NCBI GenBank assembly: GCA_030427485.1
Contig: JAUICG010000012.1
Coordinates: 1-64,000 of the forward strand
Length of the DNA: 64,000 bases
Direction of reading: 5' to 3'
Source of the DNA: Gammaproteobacteria bacterium
Lineage (GTDB): Bacteria; Pseudomonadota; Gammaproteobacteria; Pseudomonadales; Halieaceae
The position numbers and the translations under genes were made by a program. The notes below the pieces were generated by a model that saw only the letters and a list, made by a program, of their open reading frames with translations, was not told the DNA's origin and made no database searches. Shown here piece by piece: positions 51,756 to 60,872 of this stretch. Each line of letters opens with the position of its first letter. Positions within the stretch are counted from its first letter, which is position 1.

Positions 51756-53972
51756 TCAAAAGCTATAGCGCACCGTCACGCCATAGGTGCGCGGCGCTTC
51801 CAGCCAGAACGCGTCGGTACCGGAGTACGCGATCGGGGCGGCGGACAGTGTGGCGTAGACCTCATCGGTGGCGTTTTTCACCCAGGCCGCCGCATCCCAG
51901 TCGGCGTTGCGCCACCCCAGGCGGATGTTGAGCAGGTTCTTGTCCTGTTCGACGCTGTCCGCCTGGTAGGTAGGGTTGTTGAAGTGGTCGCCCATGAAAC
52001 TGTAATCATTGCGCAGGTAGGTCACGCCGTCGGCCAGGGGCAATAGCAGGGTTGCCGACAGGTTGCCGCTCCAGGTGGGGGCATAGGGCACCTCGAAGTC
52101 CAGTTCATCCAGTTCGCCGTCGGTGTATTTGGCGTCCAGGTACTGCAGTCCGCCGCTCAGCGACAGCCATGGCCAGGGCGCCGCGGAAACGTTCAGGTCC
52201 ACCCCGGCGCTGGTGCCCTCGGCGGCATTGCTGACAAAGGTGCCCACGCCGCTGGGCTGCTGTGCGAGAAACTGCAGGTCGCTGAACTCGGTATAGAATG
52301 CGCTGGCGTTCAATTGCAGGCGGTTGTCGAACAGTTGCGACTTGATACCCAACTCATAGTTGGTAGTGTCCTCGTCCTTGAATTCCCGCGGAGCGCCTTC
52401 ACCGGCTACCCCGTTAAAACCGCCTGACTTGCTGCCGGTGGATACCGACGTGAATACCATGGTCTGCGCGGTGACGAACCAGGTGAGGTTGGCCAGTCCG
52501 GTAAAGCCGTCGGTATCGCGGTTGAAGCTTTCGTCGATGGGCGCGAAGGCCCGCTCCACCAGTGAGGCGCCGCTGCCAAAGGTGGGGGCGGTGGAGAAGG
52601 GCTGGGTCAACAGGTCGGCATCCTTGGTCTCGGTAGTGTAGCGGATGCCCAGCGTCGCCGCCCAGTCTTCGGTAATGTCGTAGGTGGACTGGCCGAACAC
52701 GGCGTAGGTTTGGGTCTCCCACTTGTTGTCGAAATAGACGGTATCACCCGGTTGTACCAGGCTGGCAAACAATGGGCCCAGGCCCGTCTGCTTGCCGCCG
52801 ACCGGGATCATGTCGTCACCCACCACCACCACGCCATCGCCGGTGCCGCCTCGCGTGCGCTGCTCGTAGGCAAGGAATGCGCCCAACATGTATTGCAGCG
52901 GCCCATCCAGGTCACTGGTCAGGCGGAACTCCTGTGAATACTGTTCGCCGGTGTACTTGTCGTCGATAAGGCCCAGTACGGCCAGTTGCGAGCGGTCGGC
53001 GTCCGTCGAGGTCTTGTAGTCGTAGTCACTCCACGCGGTCAGCGAGGTCAGCACGGCCGTCTCCAGTTCATAATCCAGTTTCACGCTCACCGCATCCGAT
53101 TGCAGATCGAATCTGGAATCGATATCCACATTGTTTTTGTAGTCGAAGGCATCGTTCTTTGGTACCGGCAGGCCGCGGGCCACCAGTTGGTCTGTTACCG
53201 CGGCCGTCTGTGTGGCATCGGCTGCACAGCAACTGGTATCGCGATCGACATGTGCGACCGTAAGCAGTGCGCTGAGCGTATCGACGGGCAGCCACAACAG
53301 CTTGCCGCGCAGATTCCAGTCGCGCGCGTCATTCAGGTCGTCGCCGGTGGCGCTTTCCATCCAGCCGTCGGTCTCATGCCAGCTGCCGGCGATGCTGTAG
53401 CCCAGCGTGTCGGCGATGGGGCCCGTTGCGGAGCCCACGTACCGTTGCATGGAATAGTCCCCGAGGCTCAGCTCGACATAGCCCTCTGTTTCTTCCAGGT
53501 TCGGATCTTTCGTGATCACACTGACCACACCCGCATTGCTGTTTTTGCCGTACAGGGTGCCCTGCGGTCCCTGCAACACCTCGATGCGCTCGACATCGGT
53601 GAGATCCGACATCGCGAGACCCGAACTGCCCATGTACACTCCATCGAGTATGAAGGCCACCGAGGCTTCCAGTGAGGGATCGTTCTGCGAGGTCCCGAAT
53701 CCGCGAATGCGCAGGGCGGAGGCAAACGGGTTGAGGTTTGAACTGACGGTCAGCGCCGGTACCAGTGCGGCGACATCGCTGATGTCATGGATGCCGGCTT
53801 CCTGGATGGTGTTTGCAGAGAGGGCGGTTACTGTAATGGGGATATCCTGCAGGCTTTCCGCCCGTTTGGTGGCGGTGACGATCACTTCTTCCAGCGCCCC
53901 GGCCTGCGCGAGCACACCGGCGCTGGCGATAGCGAGGGGCAGGGCGGTGAGGGGCCGGCGCATTCTTGTCAT
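51756..53972 (-). CDS. TonB-dependent outer-membrane receptor
   Basis: A 738-residue receptor. The ATG at 53972 is preceded by GGGAG at 8-bp spacing; the frame opens slightly upstream. The signal peptide ends near VLAQAG, the plug starts EEVIVTATKRAESLQD, and VERIEVLQGPQGTLYGKNS is the plug motif. The barrel ends GVTVRYSF with terminal Phe. It is probably a receptor for a hydrophobic or sugar-linked compound; the ligand is not readable. Palindromic element B begins 18 nt after its stop. The divergent gene at 54126 starts about 150 bp away. Confidence 0.93.
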   Translation of the reverse strand: MTRMRRPLTALPLAIASAGVLAQAGALEEVIVTATKRAESLQDIPITVTALSANTIQEAGIHDISDVAALVPALTVSSNLNPFASALRIRGFGTSQNDPSLEASVAFILDGVYMGSSGLAMSDLTDVERIEVLQGPQGTLYGKNSNAGVVSVITKDPNLEETEGYVELSLGDYSMQRYVGSATGPIADTLGYSIAGSWHETDGWMESATGDDLNDARDWNLRGKLLWLPVDTLSALLTVAHVDRDTSCCAADATQTAAVTDQLVARGLPVPKNDAFDYKNNVDIDSRFDLQSDAVSVKLDYELETAVLTSLTAWSDYDYKTSTDADRSQLAVLGLIDDKYTGEQYSQEFRLTSDLDGPLQYMLGAFLAYEQRTRGGTGDGVVVVGDDMIPVGGKQTGLGPLFASLVQPGDTVYFDNKWETQTYAVFGQSTYDITEDWAATLGIRYTTETKDADLLTQPFSTAPTFGSGASLVERAFAPIDESFNRDTDGFTGLANLTWFVTAQTMVFTSVSTGSKSGGFNGVAGEGAPREFKDEDTTNYELGIKSQLFDNRLQLNASAFYTEFSDLQFLAQQPSGVGTFVSNAAEGTSAGVDLNVSAAPWPWLSLSGGLQYLDAKYTDGELDELDFEVPYAPTWSGNLSATLLLPLADGVTYLRNDYSFMGDHFNNPTYQADSVEQDKNLLNIRLGWRNADWDAAAWVKNATDEVYATLSAAPIAYSGTDAFWLEAPRTYGVTVRYSF

Positions 53973-54125
53973 CGTGTGACTCCCGCTCAAATTATTTTAT
54001 TGTATGGACATAGATGATGCCATAATATTATGACACAAGATATGCTGATATATTCCGAATTGCAAGCTGCACTTCGGATGCCTGTCGGTAGCCATCAGTG
54101 AGGGCATTGCGCCGCGTTGTTCGAG

Positions 54126-54836
54126 ATGAAGAAATTGCTGCTCCCGATCGTGCTGCTGCCACTTGGCCTGCTCCTGTGCCTGTTCTGGCTGGGGTACCTG
54201 TCGTCGCGGCCGCCGCTGACGATCGATCCGCAGACCCTGGCAGGTGACGGCAGCGCGCTCGACTACTGCGCGTTGCCGGAACTGGATGGCAGCGGGCTGA
54301 TGGCGGCGGATATCCCCAAGGGTAATACCCCGGGCTGTGGCTACGCGCATTTCCCGCTGCCGATACTGGCCCGGTGCACGGAACCCCTGCCTGACGAAGC
54401 GGACGATATTCGCGGGCTGTGGCTGGGCGTGGAGGGCGGTCACATCGGGCACGTGGAGCGTATTGAACAGTGCGGCAGCCGCACGGTGGTGACCTCGAGC
54501 GGGATCATCCACGACTACGGCCCCAACAGTACGGCCGGGCTGAACACGGACGACACGGAGGGTTCTGTGCTGTTCACGATCGGCGGCAGGGAGTACTGCC
54601 TGCGTACGTCCGCGTCGATGATCTGGGAGCGAGGCGTGCTGAACTTCCATGCGTTTGGCTGGGGGCCGGTCGTTGTCAGGCGTTACCGGGACGGGGAACA
54701 ACTGGTGTGGGAGTACGCGGACGGCAGTACTACCCGCATGGACAGGCTTTGCCGACTACCCGGGGAACACAGGGTGCCGCCGCCCCGTGGCAGGCGCTAT
54801 ACATTTTTCTCTGACTTTTCATGGGAGACCCATTGA
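54126..54836 (+). CDS. Uncharacterised exported or anchored protein
   Basis: A 236-residue protein I do not recognise. The N-terminus is a membrane anchor or signal (KKLLLPIVLLPLGLLLCLFWLGYL). Several cysteines (DYCALP, PGCGYAH, ARCTEP, EQCGSR, EYCLRT, RLCRLP) could form disulfides in the periplasm. It contains GLWLGVEGGHIGHVERI and FTIGGREYCLRT. Its stop overlaps the start of the next gene as TGATG, so the two are coupled. First gene of a three-gene unit ending in a sulfatase. A TTG at 54117 is an alternative start. Confidence 0.65.
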   Translation: MKKLLLPIVLLPLGLLLCLFWLGYLSSRPPLTIDPQTLAGDGSALDYCALPELDGSGLMAADIPKGNTPGCGYAHFPLPILARCTEPLPDEADDIRGLWLGVEGGHIGHVERIEQCGSRTVVTSSGIIHDYGPNSTAGLNTDDTEGSVLFTIGGREYCLRTSASMIWERGVLNFHAFGWGPVVVRRYRDGEQLVWEYADGSTTRMDRLCRLPGEHRVPPPRGRRYTFFSDFSWETH

Positions 54837-55462
54837 TGGAAATTGCAATCTGGACGTGTGCCGCGCTGCTCTACCTGGCGTTTCGCTTCTGGTACGACGG
54901 CCGGGGAAAACCGTTGACGCCGCAAGAGGTTGAACATTTCATAGAAGTTCTGGAACAACGCACCGCCGCGGGCATCGCGACGCAGGACATCGCCACCGTG
55001 CGCAAGTTTCTGGAGCAGGATGACGGCAAGGAATTCATCATGGTCAACCTCGTCGAGTTCAAGGCTTCGCCAGTGGCGCACCCCGATACGGGAGAGGACG
55101 TCAAGGTACGCAGCTTGCTGATGGCCTACTTCAAACCGTTCATGGGCATTATGCTGCGCAGGGCGGGGCATCCGGTGCTGTCAATGGCCGGGGCGGGTGG
55201 TTACCTCGACGCCTGGAACACGCCACCGGATCCGGGCTGGCATCTGGCCGGGCTGATCCGGTACCGCTCTCGTAGGGATGCCATGCTGGCCTCCTTCGCC
55301 AACCCGGCGTTCGACGGACTGCACAAATACAAGATCGCCGCGATGGCACAGACCTTTGCCTTTCCGGCAAAAACACAGACGGCCGGCTACGCCTCGCCGC
55401 GCCTGACCGTTGCGCTGGTGCTGGCGCTGGCGGCGTCACTGTTGCAACTGCTTGTCGCGTAG
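54836..55462 (+). CDS. DUF1330-like membrane-anchored protein
   Basis: A 208-residue protein with a short N-terminal helix (IAIWTCAALLYLAFRFW) and a C-terminal helix (VALVLALAASLLQLLVA), so it is anchored twice. Between them is a ferredoxin-like core: FIMVNLVEFKASPVAHP, then LIRYRSRRDAMLASFANPAF, similar to DUF1330/Dabb-like proteins. Start chosen as the ATG in TGATG at the end of the preceding gene. Function unknown; it lies 31 bp before the sulfatase. Confidence 0.6.
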   Translation: MEIAIWTCAALLYLAFRFWYDGRGKPLTPQEVEHFIEVLEQRTAAGIATQDIATVRKFLEQDDGKEFIMVNLVEFKASPVAHPDTGEDVKVRSLLMAYFKPFMGIMLRRAGHPVLSMAGAGGYLDAWNTPPDPGWHLAGLIRYRSRRDAMLASFANPAFDGLHKYKIAAMAQTFAFPAKTQTAGYASPRLTVALVLALAASLLQLLVA

Positions 55463-55493
55463 CGAACGACACGATCGAGCGGGAGGAGTCAAA

Positions 55494-57173
55494 GTGAAGA
55501 GATTTCTGGTGACGGCGCTGGTGCTCGCGGTAGTGGCGGGGTCGATCGTCTGGCTGAAGCGGGTCGATATCATCCTGGCCATGGTCAAGTACCAGAGCAG
55601 CCGGAAATATACCGATATCGCCCCCACCCGGGAAATTCCCTGGCAGCGGGGGCCTGCCGAACCCGCGGGTGCCGCGAGCGAGCGGCCGCCCAATATCATC
55701 CTGATCGTGGCCGATGACCTGGGTTACAACGATATCTCCATCTTTGGCGGCGGCGTCGACGGCACGCTCAGGACGCCCAACATCGACCGCCTGGCTGCTG
55801 CGGGCGCGGTGTTCACGCAATCCTATTCCGGCGCGAGCACCTGCGCGCCGTCGCGCGCGATGATGATGACCGGCCGCTACCCCACACGGACCGGTTTCGA
55901 ATTCACCCCCACCCCTCCCGGCATGGTCAAGATCGTCTCCACCGTGGCGAAGGGCCTCGATACCGGCCTGCCGCCCTCTGTGTATGACGAGGCGCTGGAG
56001 GCAAGCCAGCCGCCGTTCCAGCGCAAGGGCCTGCCGGCATCCGAAGTCACGATTGCGGAAATACTGAAGGACCGGGGCTATTACACCGCGCATATCGGCA
56101 AGTGGCACCTGGGCCGGGAAAACGGCATGGCGCCCCACGAGCAGGGGTTTGACGACAGCCTGCTGATGCAGAGCGGTCTCTACCTGCCGGAGGACGATCC
56201 GGACGTGGTCAACGCGAAACTGCCGTTCGACCCGATCGACCAGTTTCTCTGGGCGGGACTGAATTATTCAGCCTCGTACAACTCCGGCGATGCGGATGTG
56301 TTCAGGCCCGGCGGTTACCTGACCGATTACTGGACGGATGAAGCCATCAAGGTCATCGAGGCCAACCGGAATCGTCCTTTCTTCCTGTACCTCGCCCATT
56401 GGGGGCCGCATACGCCCCTGCAGGCGACGCGCAGCGACTACGAGGCCGTGGGCGACATCAAGCCCCATCGCAAGCGGGTTTACGCGGCGATGGTACGCGC
56501 GGTGGATCGCAGTGTGGGACGTATCCTGGATGCGCTGGAAGTTGAGGGCATCGCGGACAACACCCTGGTGGTATTCACCAGCGATAACGGCGGTGCCGGT
56601 TACATCGGCATTCCCGACGTGAACAGCCCGTATCGCGGCTGGAAGATCACCATGTTCGAGGGCGGGCTTCGCGTTCCGCTGTTTGTGAAGTGGCCGGCGG
56701 AGATAGCGGCCGGCACCATTGTCGACACCCCGGTCGCGCATATCGACATGATGCCGACCCTGGCGTCAGCCGCCGGCGCGCCCCCGCCCGCGGGCGTGGC
56801 CATCGACGGCCTCAACCTGTTGCCGCTGGCGACCGGAGACGAGACGCGGGGCTGGCGTCGGGAAACCCTGTTCTGGCAGAACGGTCACTACCAGGTGGTG
56901 CGCCACGGCGACTGGAAACTGCAGGTGAACGATCGCCCCACCGATGGCCTGCAGCACTGGCTCTACAACCTGGCGCAGGACCCTACTGAACAGCGGAACC
57001 TGGCGGCGACGCGCCCGGATAAACTGCGGGAACTGGGCGCGTTGCTGGCGGCCCACCAGGCGAACTCGCGCGGGCCGCTGTACCCGTCCGTGGTGCAAAT
57101 GCCGGTGATGGTGGACAAAACCCTGGCCGAAAAATTCGAAGCGGGTGACGAGTACGTGTACACGCCCAATTGA
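55494..57173 (+). CDS. Arylsulfatase-type sulfatase
   Basis: A 559-residue exported sulfatase. The GTG at 55494 has GGGAGGAG at 55481-55488, clearly fixing the start. An N-terminal hydrophobic stretch (FLVTALVLAVVAGSIVWL) is a signal or anchor. PNIILIVADDLGYND supplies the first metal Asp residues. STCAPSRAMMMTGRYP carries the formylglycine Cys at 117 in CAPSR, which needs activation by FGE or anSME; neither gene is in this window. Later metal residues are in VFTSDNGG, and catalytic His in HIGKWHLG. It hydrolyses a sulfate ester in the periplasm. It pairs logically with the receptors nearby. Confidence 0.94.
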   Translation: MKRFLVTALVLAVVAGSIVWLKRVDIILAMVKYQSSRKYTDIAPTREIPWQRGPAEPAGAASERPPNIILIVADDLGYNDISIFGGGVDGTLRTPNIDRLAAAGAVFTQSYSGASTCAPSRAMMMTGRYPTRTGFEFTPTPPGMVKIVSTVAKGLDTGLPPSVYDEALEASQPPFQRKGLPASEVTIAEILKDRGYYTAHIGKWHLGRENGMAPHEQGFDDSLLMQSGLYLPEDDPDVVNAKLPFDPIDQFLWAGLNYSASYNSGDADVFRPGGYLTDYWTDEAIKVIEANRNRPFFLYLAHWGPHTPLQATRSDYEAVGDIKPHRKRVYAAMVRAVDRSVGRILDALEVEGIADNTLVVFTSDNGGAGYIGIPDVNSPYRGWKITMFEGGLRVPLFVKWPAEIAAGTIVDTPVAHIDMMPTLASAAGAPPPAGVAIDGLNLLPLATGDETRGWRRETLFWQNGHYQVVRHGDWKLQVNDRPTDGLQHWLYNLAQDPTEQRNLAATRPDKLRELGALLAAHQANSRGPLYPSVVQMPVMVDKTLAEKFEAGDEYVYTPN

Positions 57174-57185
57174 CGTGCGCGGGGC

Positions 57186-57827
57186 CTAACCCAGCCCCAG
57201 CGCTTTGGCCTCCTGCTCCAGCACAGCCTTCACGGCGGGCTCGTTCCTGACCCTTGCGATCAGGCCGGCAAGCGCCGGCCAGCGTGCTGCGTCCACCTCG
57301 TAACCCGCGTACGCAGCATTGATGAAGGGGCTGACAATGCTGAGGTCAGCCAGCATGAACGTGCCGAACAGAAAGCTGTCCATCGGCACCTGGCTTTCCA
57401 GGTAATCCAGCAACGGCGGCAGGTCCTTGTCGATGATGCGTGCGACCAGTTCCTCGTCGGGCTCCTGTTTGAAAGCGAAAGGCCGCATAAATCGCTGGAA
57501 GAAAATACCCGCGGCCAGTTCGGCCACGCGGCCCCCGCAGAGATCCTCGTACCACTCAGCCATCGCCTTCTCGGCGGCGTCCTTCGGGTACAGCGCAATG
57601 TCGGGATAGGCATTTTCGAGATACCGGCAGATCACCTTGGAATCGCCGAGTGTCAGCTCGCCGTCCACGATGGTGGGAACCTTGCCCAGCGGGTTTATCT
57701 TGAGGTACTCCTTGTCCCCGGTAAACGGCATCTGCGGCACTACTTCGTACGGGATGTTTTTCAGCGCGAGCGCGATGAAAACCTTGCGCACGAACGGGGA
57801 GCCGTGCACGCCATAAACCTTGATCAT
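57186..57827 (-). CDS. Glutathione S-transferase
   Basis: A 213-residue GST. The ATG at 57827 has GGAGG upstream. The thioredoxin-like N-domain begins IKVYGVHGSPFVRK, with the usual Ser near residue 10, and has KVPTIVDGELTLGDSKVICRYL for glutathione binding. The helical C-domain follows, with SFLFGTFMLADLSIVSPFI. It conjugates or isomerises electrophiles in the cytoplasm. It stands convergent to the sulfatase, 12 bp apart. The subclass is not certain. Confidence 0.93.
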   Translation of the reverse strand: MIKVYGVHGSPFVRKVFIALALKNIPYEVVPQMPFTGDKEYLKINPLGKVPTIVDGELTLGDSKVICRYLENAYPDIALYPKDAAEKAMAEWYEDLCGGRVAELAAGIFFQRFMRPFAFKQEPDEELVARIIDKDLPPLLDYLESQVPMDSFLFGTFMLADLSIVSPFINAAYAGYEVDAARWPALAGLIARVRNEPAVKAVLEQEAKALGLG

Positions 57828-57963
57828 TTCAAATCCTCCAGTGTCGCCGGTTTGCATCGGTGAGGGCGGTACCTACGGGATGCCGGCGAGCTTAGCAAGC
57901 ATGCGCCGGCTACGGTACCGGCATTATAGGAAGTATTGGCAGGCTGTCGAGAGAAGCGTTGTT

Positions 57964-57979
57964 CGCCCGACAGCGGGCG
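57964..57979 (-). other. Short GC hairpin after the hydrolase gene
   Basis: CGCCCG-ACAG-CGGGCG, 15 nt beyond the stop of the gene at 57995 on the minus strand. Six base pairs, with no following T-run, so it is at most a weak terminator. The rest of the 167-bp gap to the GST start shows nothing. Confidence 0.3.
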
Positions 57980-57994
57980 TTGCGCCGAACCCGG

Positions 57995-58864
57995 TCAGGC
58001 GACCTGCAGCGCGGCCACCTCGGGGTAACTCTCCCGCCACTGCTCGATCAGGTGGCGCTGGTCGATATCGTTGGGGTGAAAGCCGGGTTCGAGATAGCGC
58101 CTGAATTCCGGCGCCGACCAGCGCCGGAAACCGCCTTCGCCCCACATGAACGTCCAGGCCTCGCGGATATGCCGCAGCGAGGGTATCTTGCGGTCATGCC
58201 ACAACAGCATGACCTGGGCGATGGCCATCTGCACCCAGAAGGTGCGGAAGATGATTTTTGCGACCACGATGCGCTGCTTCTCCCTGTTCACCGTTGCGCG
58301 GTAGACATCGAAGGCAACGGCCTTGTGTTCGATCTCCTCCATCGCATGCCAGACCAGCATCTCGCGCAGCGGCGAGTGGTTCTCGCCGCCCACGCCGGCC
58401 TCGGGGTTCTCCAGCGTCCACTGCGCCAGCGTGGCGGTGATATGCTCCAGCGCCGCCGTTATCGCCAGCTGTCGTCCCGGGTCCAGGTTGCGCCTGGCGG
58501 TGCCGATACGCCGTTTGAAGCGCCGCTGGATTTTCTCCATGGCCATGCCGAGCGAGGCCGCCTGGGCGTTGAAATCCTCATGGATGCGGCTGTGGTGCGC
58601 TTCCTGGCCGATGAAGCCGCGAATCTGGGCCTGCAGCACCGGGTCATCGATATCCTTCTGGTAGTGGCGAACCGTGTCGATAAAGAAGCGCTCGCCGTCT
58701 GGAAAGGATGCCGAGAGGGCATACATCAATGTGCTGAGGATCGGATTGTCGCGAAAAAAATACTTGGTCCGCAGGCGGGACATATCGAAACTCATACGCC
58801 GTGGCTTGATAGCGCCCGGCTGCTGCGTCCCGGCTGCTGGTGTCGCTGTATTGGCTGCTGTCAT
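57995..58864 (-). CDS. Metal-dependent hydrolase-like protein (PF10118 type)
   Basis: A 289-residue protein of the PF10118 family, named predicted metal-dependent hydrolase. AGGAG lies just before the second of two adjacent ATGs, so 58864 is chosen. A run PNAILSTLMYALSASFPDGERFF-like segment (NPILSTLMYALSASF) is followed by the metal-rich FIGQEAHHSRIHEDF (E, H, H, H) and WHAMEEIEHKAVAFD (E, E, H), the paired helices of a ferritin-like di-iron centre. It may be an oxygenase rather than a hydrolase. A large palindrome at 58937 lies in its promoter. Confidence 0.85.
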   Translation of the reverse strand: MTAANTATPAAGTQQPGAIKPRRMSFDMSRLRTKYFFRDNPILSTLMYALSASFPDGERFFIDTVRHYQKDIDDPVLQAQIRGFIGQEAHHSRIHEDFNAQAASLGMAMEKIQRRFKRRIGTARRNLDPGRQLAITAALEHITATLAQWTLENPEAGVGGENHSPLREMLVWHAMEEIEHKAVAFDVYRATVNREKQRIVVAKIIFRTFWVQMAIAQVMLLWHDRKIPSLRHIREAWTFMWGEGGFRRWSAPEFRRYLEPGFHPNDIDQRHLIEQWRESYPEVAALQVA

Positions 58865-58936
58865 CATCTCTCCTGCTGCACCCTTGGGGGCGGCCAGGCC
58901 GCTGCGAGTCGTTGTTGGGTCGGATAAACCCATTCA

Positions 58937-58957
58937 ATGGATAATTTAAATATCCAT
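58937..58957. promoter_or_regulatory. Palindromic operator candidate upstream of the PF10118 gene
   Basis: ATGGATA (58937-58943) and TATCCAT (58951-58957) are perfect inverted arms with a 7-bp AT-only spacer, AATTTAA-like, that itself pairs partly. It is 73 bp from the chosen start of the metal-hydrolase gene. The shape fits a TetR- or LacI-type operator; no cognate regulator is obvious, though the TetR at 61495 is the nearest. Confidence 0.5.
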
Positions 58958-58995
58958 GAAGATTCAATAAGAACACATATCCCCGATAGGGTCAA

Positions 58996-59628
58996 CTACC
59001 CCGCGGCCAGGGCGGCACTGACCCGCTGTCGAACAACCGGCAACAGTTCGCGCTCAAACCAGGGGTTTTTCGCCAGCCAGATGTTATTGCGCGGGCTCGG
59101 GTGTGGTAGCGGGATAATGTGTTCATCGTACGTCTCCCAGCCTTGTACGGTAGCCGTCACCGTCCCGCGCTGTCGGGGCAGATGCCAGGCCTGCGCATAT
59201 TGCCCTATCACCAGCGTGAGTCTGATACCCGGCAGCGCATCCAGCAGCCGTTGCCGCCAGGTTTCGGCGCAGACTGGCGGCGGGGGCAGGTCGCCCGACC
59301 TGCCGCGACCGGGATAGCAGAACGCCATCGGCAGTATCGCTATCTGTGACGCATCGTAGAATACCTCCCGACTGACACCCATCCACTCCCGCAGGCGGTC
59401 GCCGCTGGCATCGTCGAATGGCACTCCACAGGCGTGGACCTTCGCCCCCGGCGCCTGCCCTGCAATCAGCAGTCGGGCGTGCCGGTGCGCCTGTACAATG
59501 GGCCTGACGCCATCCTTGAGTTCAGCGGCGCACAGCGTGCAGGCGCGGACGTTGCCCAGAAGCGAGTCAAGCGATTGTCCGCGCATTGCAAGCTTCCTCC
59601 CGGGTAGGTTCAGGTGCAGTGTTTTCAA
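58996..59628 (-). CDS. Uracil-DNA glycosylase superfamily protein
   Basis: A 210-residue protein of the UDG superfamily (families 4/5-like or the related phage/NUDIX-adjacent forms). VRACTLCAAEL gives a C-x2-C pair; the motif GQAPGAKVHACGVPF is the water-activating motif 1, VIGQYAQAWHLP is in the middle, and LPHPSPRNNIWL is the HPSP motif. It would remove uracil or a similar base from DNA. The full four-Cys iron-sulfur set of family 4 is not clearly present. It overlaps the upstream sulfotransferase gene by ATGA. Confidence 0.85.
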   Translation of the reverse strand: MKTLHLNLPGRKLAMRGQSLDSLLGNVRACTLCAAELKDGVRPIVQAHRHARLLIAGQAPGAKVHACGVPFDDASGDRLREWMGVSREVFYDASQIAILPMAFCYPGRGRSGDLPPPPVCAETWRQRLLDALPGIRLTLVIGQYAQAWHLPRQRGTVTATVQGWETYDEHIIPLPHPSPRNNIWLAKNPWFERELLPVVRQRVSAALAAG

Positions 59629-60827
59629 GGTACATCGCGGCCCGCCTGGCGTAGCGCGCCGGTTTTTTGCCGCAGTTTATGCAACAGCAGTTTCCGGTCC
59701 GTGGCGGCAGACAACAGGCGGTAAATCCTCTGCTTGCGGTGCTGCAAAACTTGCCTGGTCAGGTTGATCGGGGACAGGGATTTCCTGAGCTTCAGCGACA
59801 GGGGATGATACGCGTCGCTGGTACAGAGTCTCTCGGCAATGCCCTCGATGGCATGCTTGTCGAACCGGGCACTGTTCGCACAGAGAATGTCGACGACACG
59901 TTCGAGCGTCGCCACGTTCAACGACTGCCCTTCGGTTGGCGCCAGGTAGGAGCGTTCGCCCAGAATGGACAGTTTGAAATTGAACTGGTCGCCGCATATC
60001 GCGTTGAACTCGTCGAGCTGGTCGGAGAATGTCTGCGACAGGTGGCGATGGACCTCTTCGCTGTACACCGCCCGGGACTCCGTATCCGGGAATCTGTGCA
60101 CCAGTTCGTCGGAAACGATCCCGGAGAAGCCATCAGCGCTAATGTCCATCTCCCTGAGCCATCTCCCGATGCTTTGCAACACGACGATCTCATCGCGGGA
60201 CAGGGTCCGGTTTACCTGTTGTTCCGGCAGCGGGTCGAGCTGTGCGTAGTCCAGGCCGATGGCGTCGCAGAACGCGGTCGCGACGTTATCGACCACGCTG
60301 TCGTAATGAATCAACGTGACCGGGAAAAACCGCGAGAAGTTCTTGAAGGCCAGGAAATGCCGGAAGTGTTTTTCTTCCAGCACCGCTTGCTCGAAGCTTT
60401 CCAGACGATTCGATCGCTTTACGTGCTGGACGTGGGCGGAGTAGAAAAAGTCGTACAGGTTGCGCACATAGGCAACCACCCTGACCTGTACCCGGTGTTG
60501 ATCGAAGAACTCCCTGAGCGCCTCAATGTACTCGGGCCGGTACCCGCTCAGAATTTCGCTGGAGACAATAGCCTTGTCGAATCCGGAAAAGTAGAGATCG
60601 AGAACTGTACGACCGCTATCGCGCTTGCCCGGTCCGCCGTTCTGCCTGATAAACGTGTCCAGGATTGCGGCATTGCCGGAGTTGATCCGGAAGTGCGCTG
60701 CCTCCCTGTCGGTGAGGGCGAAGTGGTAGCCCTGGTCGACAAGTTTTGCCTGATTGATGGCGAGCCAGGTTTGCAGCGCGGTAGAGCCCGTCTTCGGGCA
60801 GCCTATGTGCAGCACCAGTTCCTTCAT
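59625..60827 (-). CDS. Sulfotransferase-family protein
   Basis: A 400-residue protein starting KELVLHIGCPKTGSTALQTWL, the 5'-phosphosulfate-binding loop of PAPS-dependent sulfotransferases. VVAYVRNLYDFFYSAHVQHV holds the 3'-phosphate-binding Arg/Ser pattern. It could sulfate a lipid, sugar or protein in the cytoplasm or near the membrane. It overlaps the UDG gene by four bases, an odd pairing of functions. In a region with two sulfatases it suggests that sulfate esters are made as well as broken. The acceptor is unknown. Confidence 0.88.
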   Translation of the reverse strand: MKELVLHIGCPKTGSTALQTWLAINQAKLVDQGYHFALTDREAAHFRINSGNAAILDTFIRQNGGPGKRDSGRTVLDLYFSGFDKAIVSSEILSGYRPEYIEALREFFDQHRVQVRVVAYVRNLYDFFYSAHVQHVKRSNRLESFEQAVLEEKHFRHFLAFKNFSRFFPVTLIHYDSVVDNVATAFCDAIGLDYAQLDPLPEQQVNRTLSRDEIVVLQSIGRWLREMDISADGFSGIVSDELVHRFPDTESRAVYSEEVHRHLSQTFSDQLDEFNAICGDQFNFKLSILGERSYLAPTEGQSLNVATLERVVDILCANSARFDKHAIEGIAERLCTSDAYHPLSLKLRKSLSPINLTRQVLQHRKQRIYRLLSAATDRKLLLHKLRQKTGALRQAGRDVP

Positions 60828-60872
60828 GCAGTGAAGCCTTTCTCCCGACGATACGTACCGGTCCGGGCCTGC

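Noticed and set aside
51358-51768. Plus-strand frame across element B
   Set aside because: It only translates both arms of the palindrome and the shared core; the same peptide stretch appears at element A for the same reason.
53991-54125. Possible sixth YTTWNNNATAAG site, TTATGACACAAG
   Set aside because: The spacer is one base longer and the right half is ACAAG instead of ATAAG, so it does not fit the motif.
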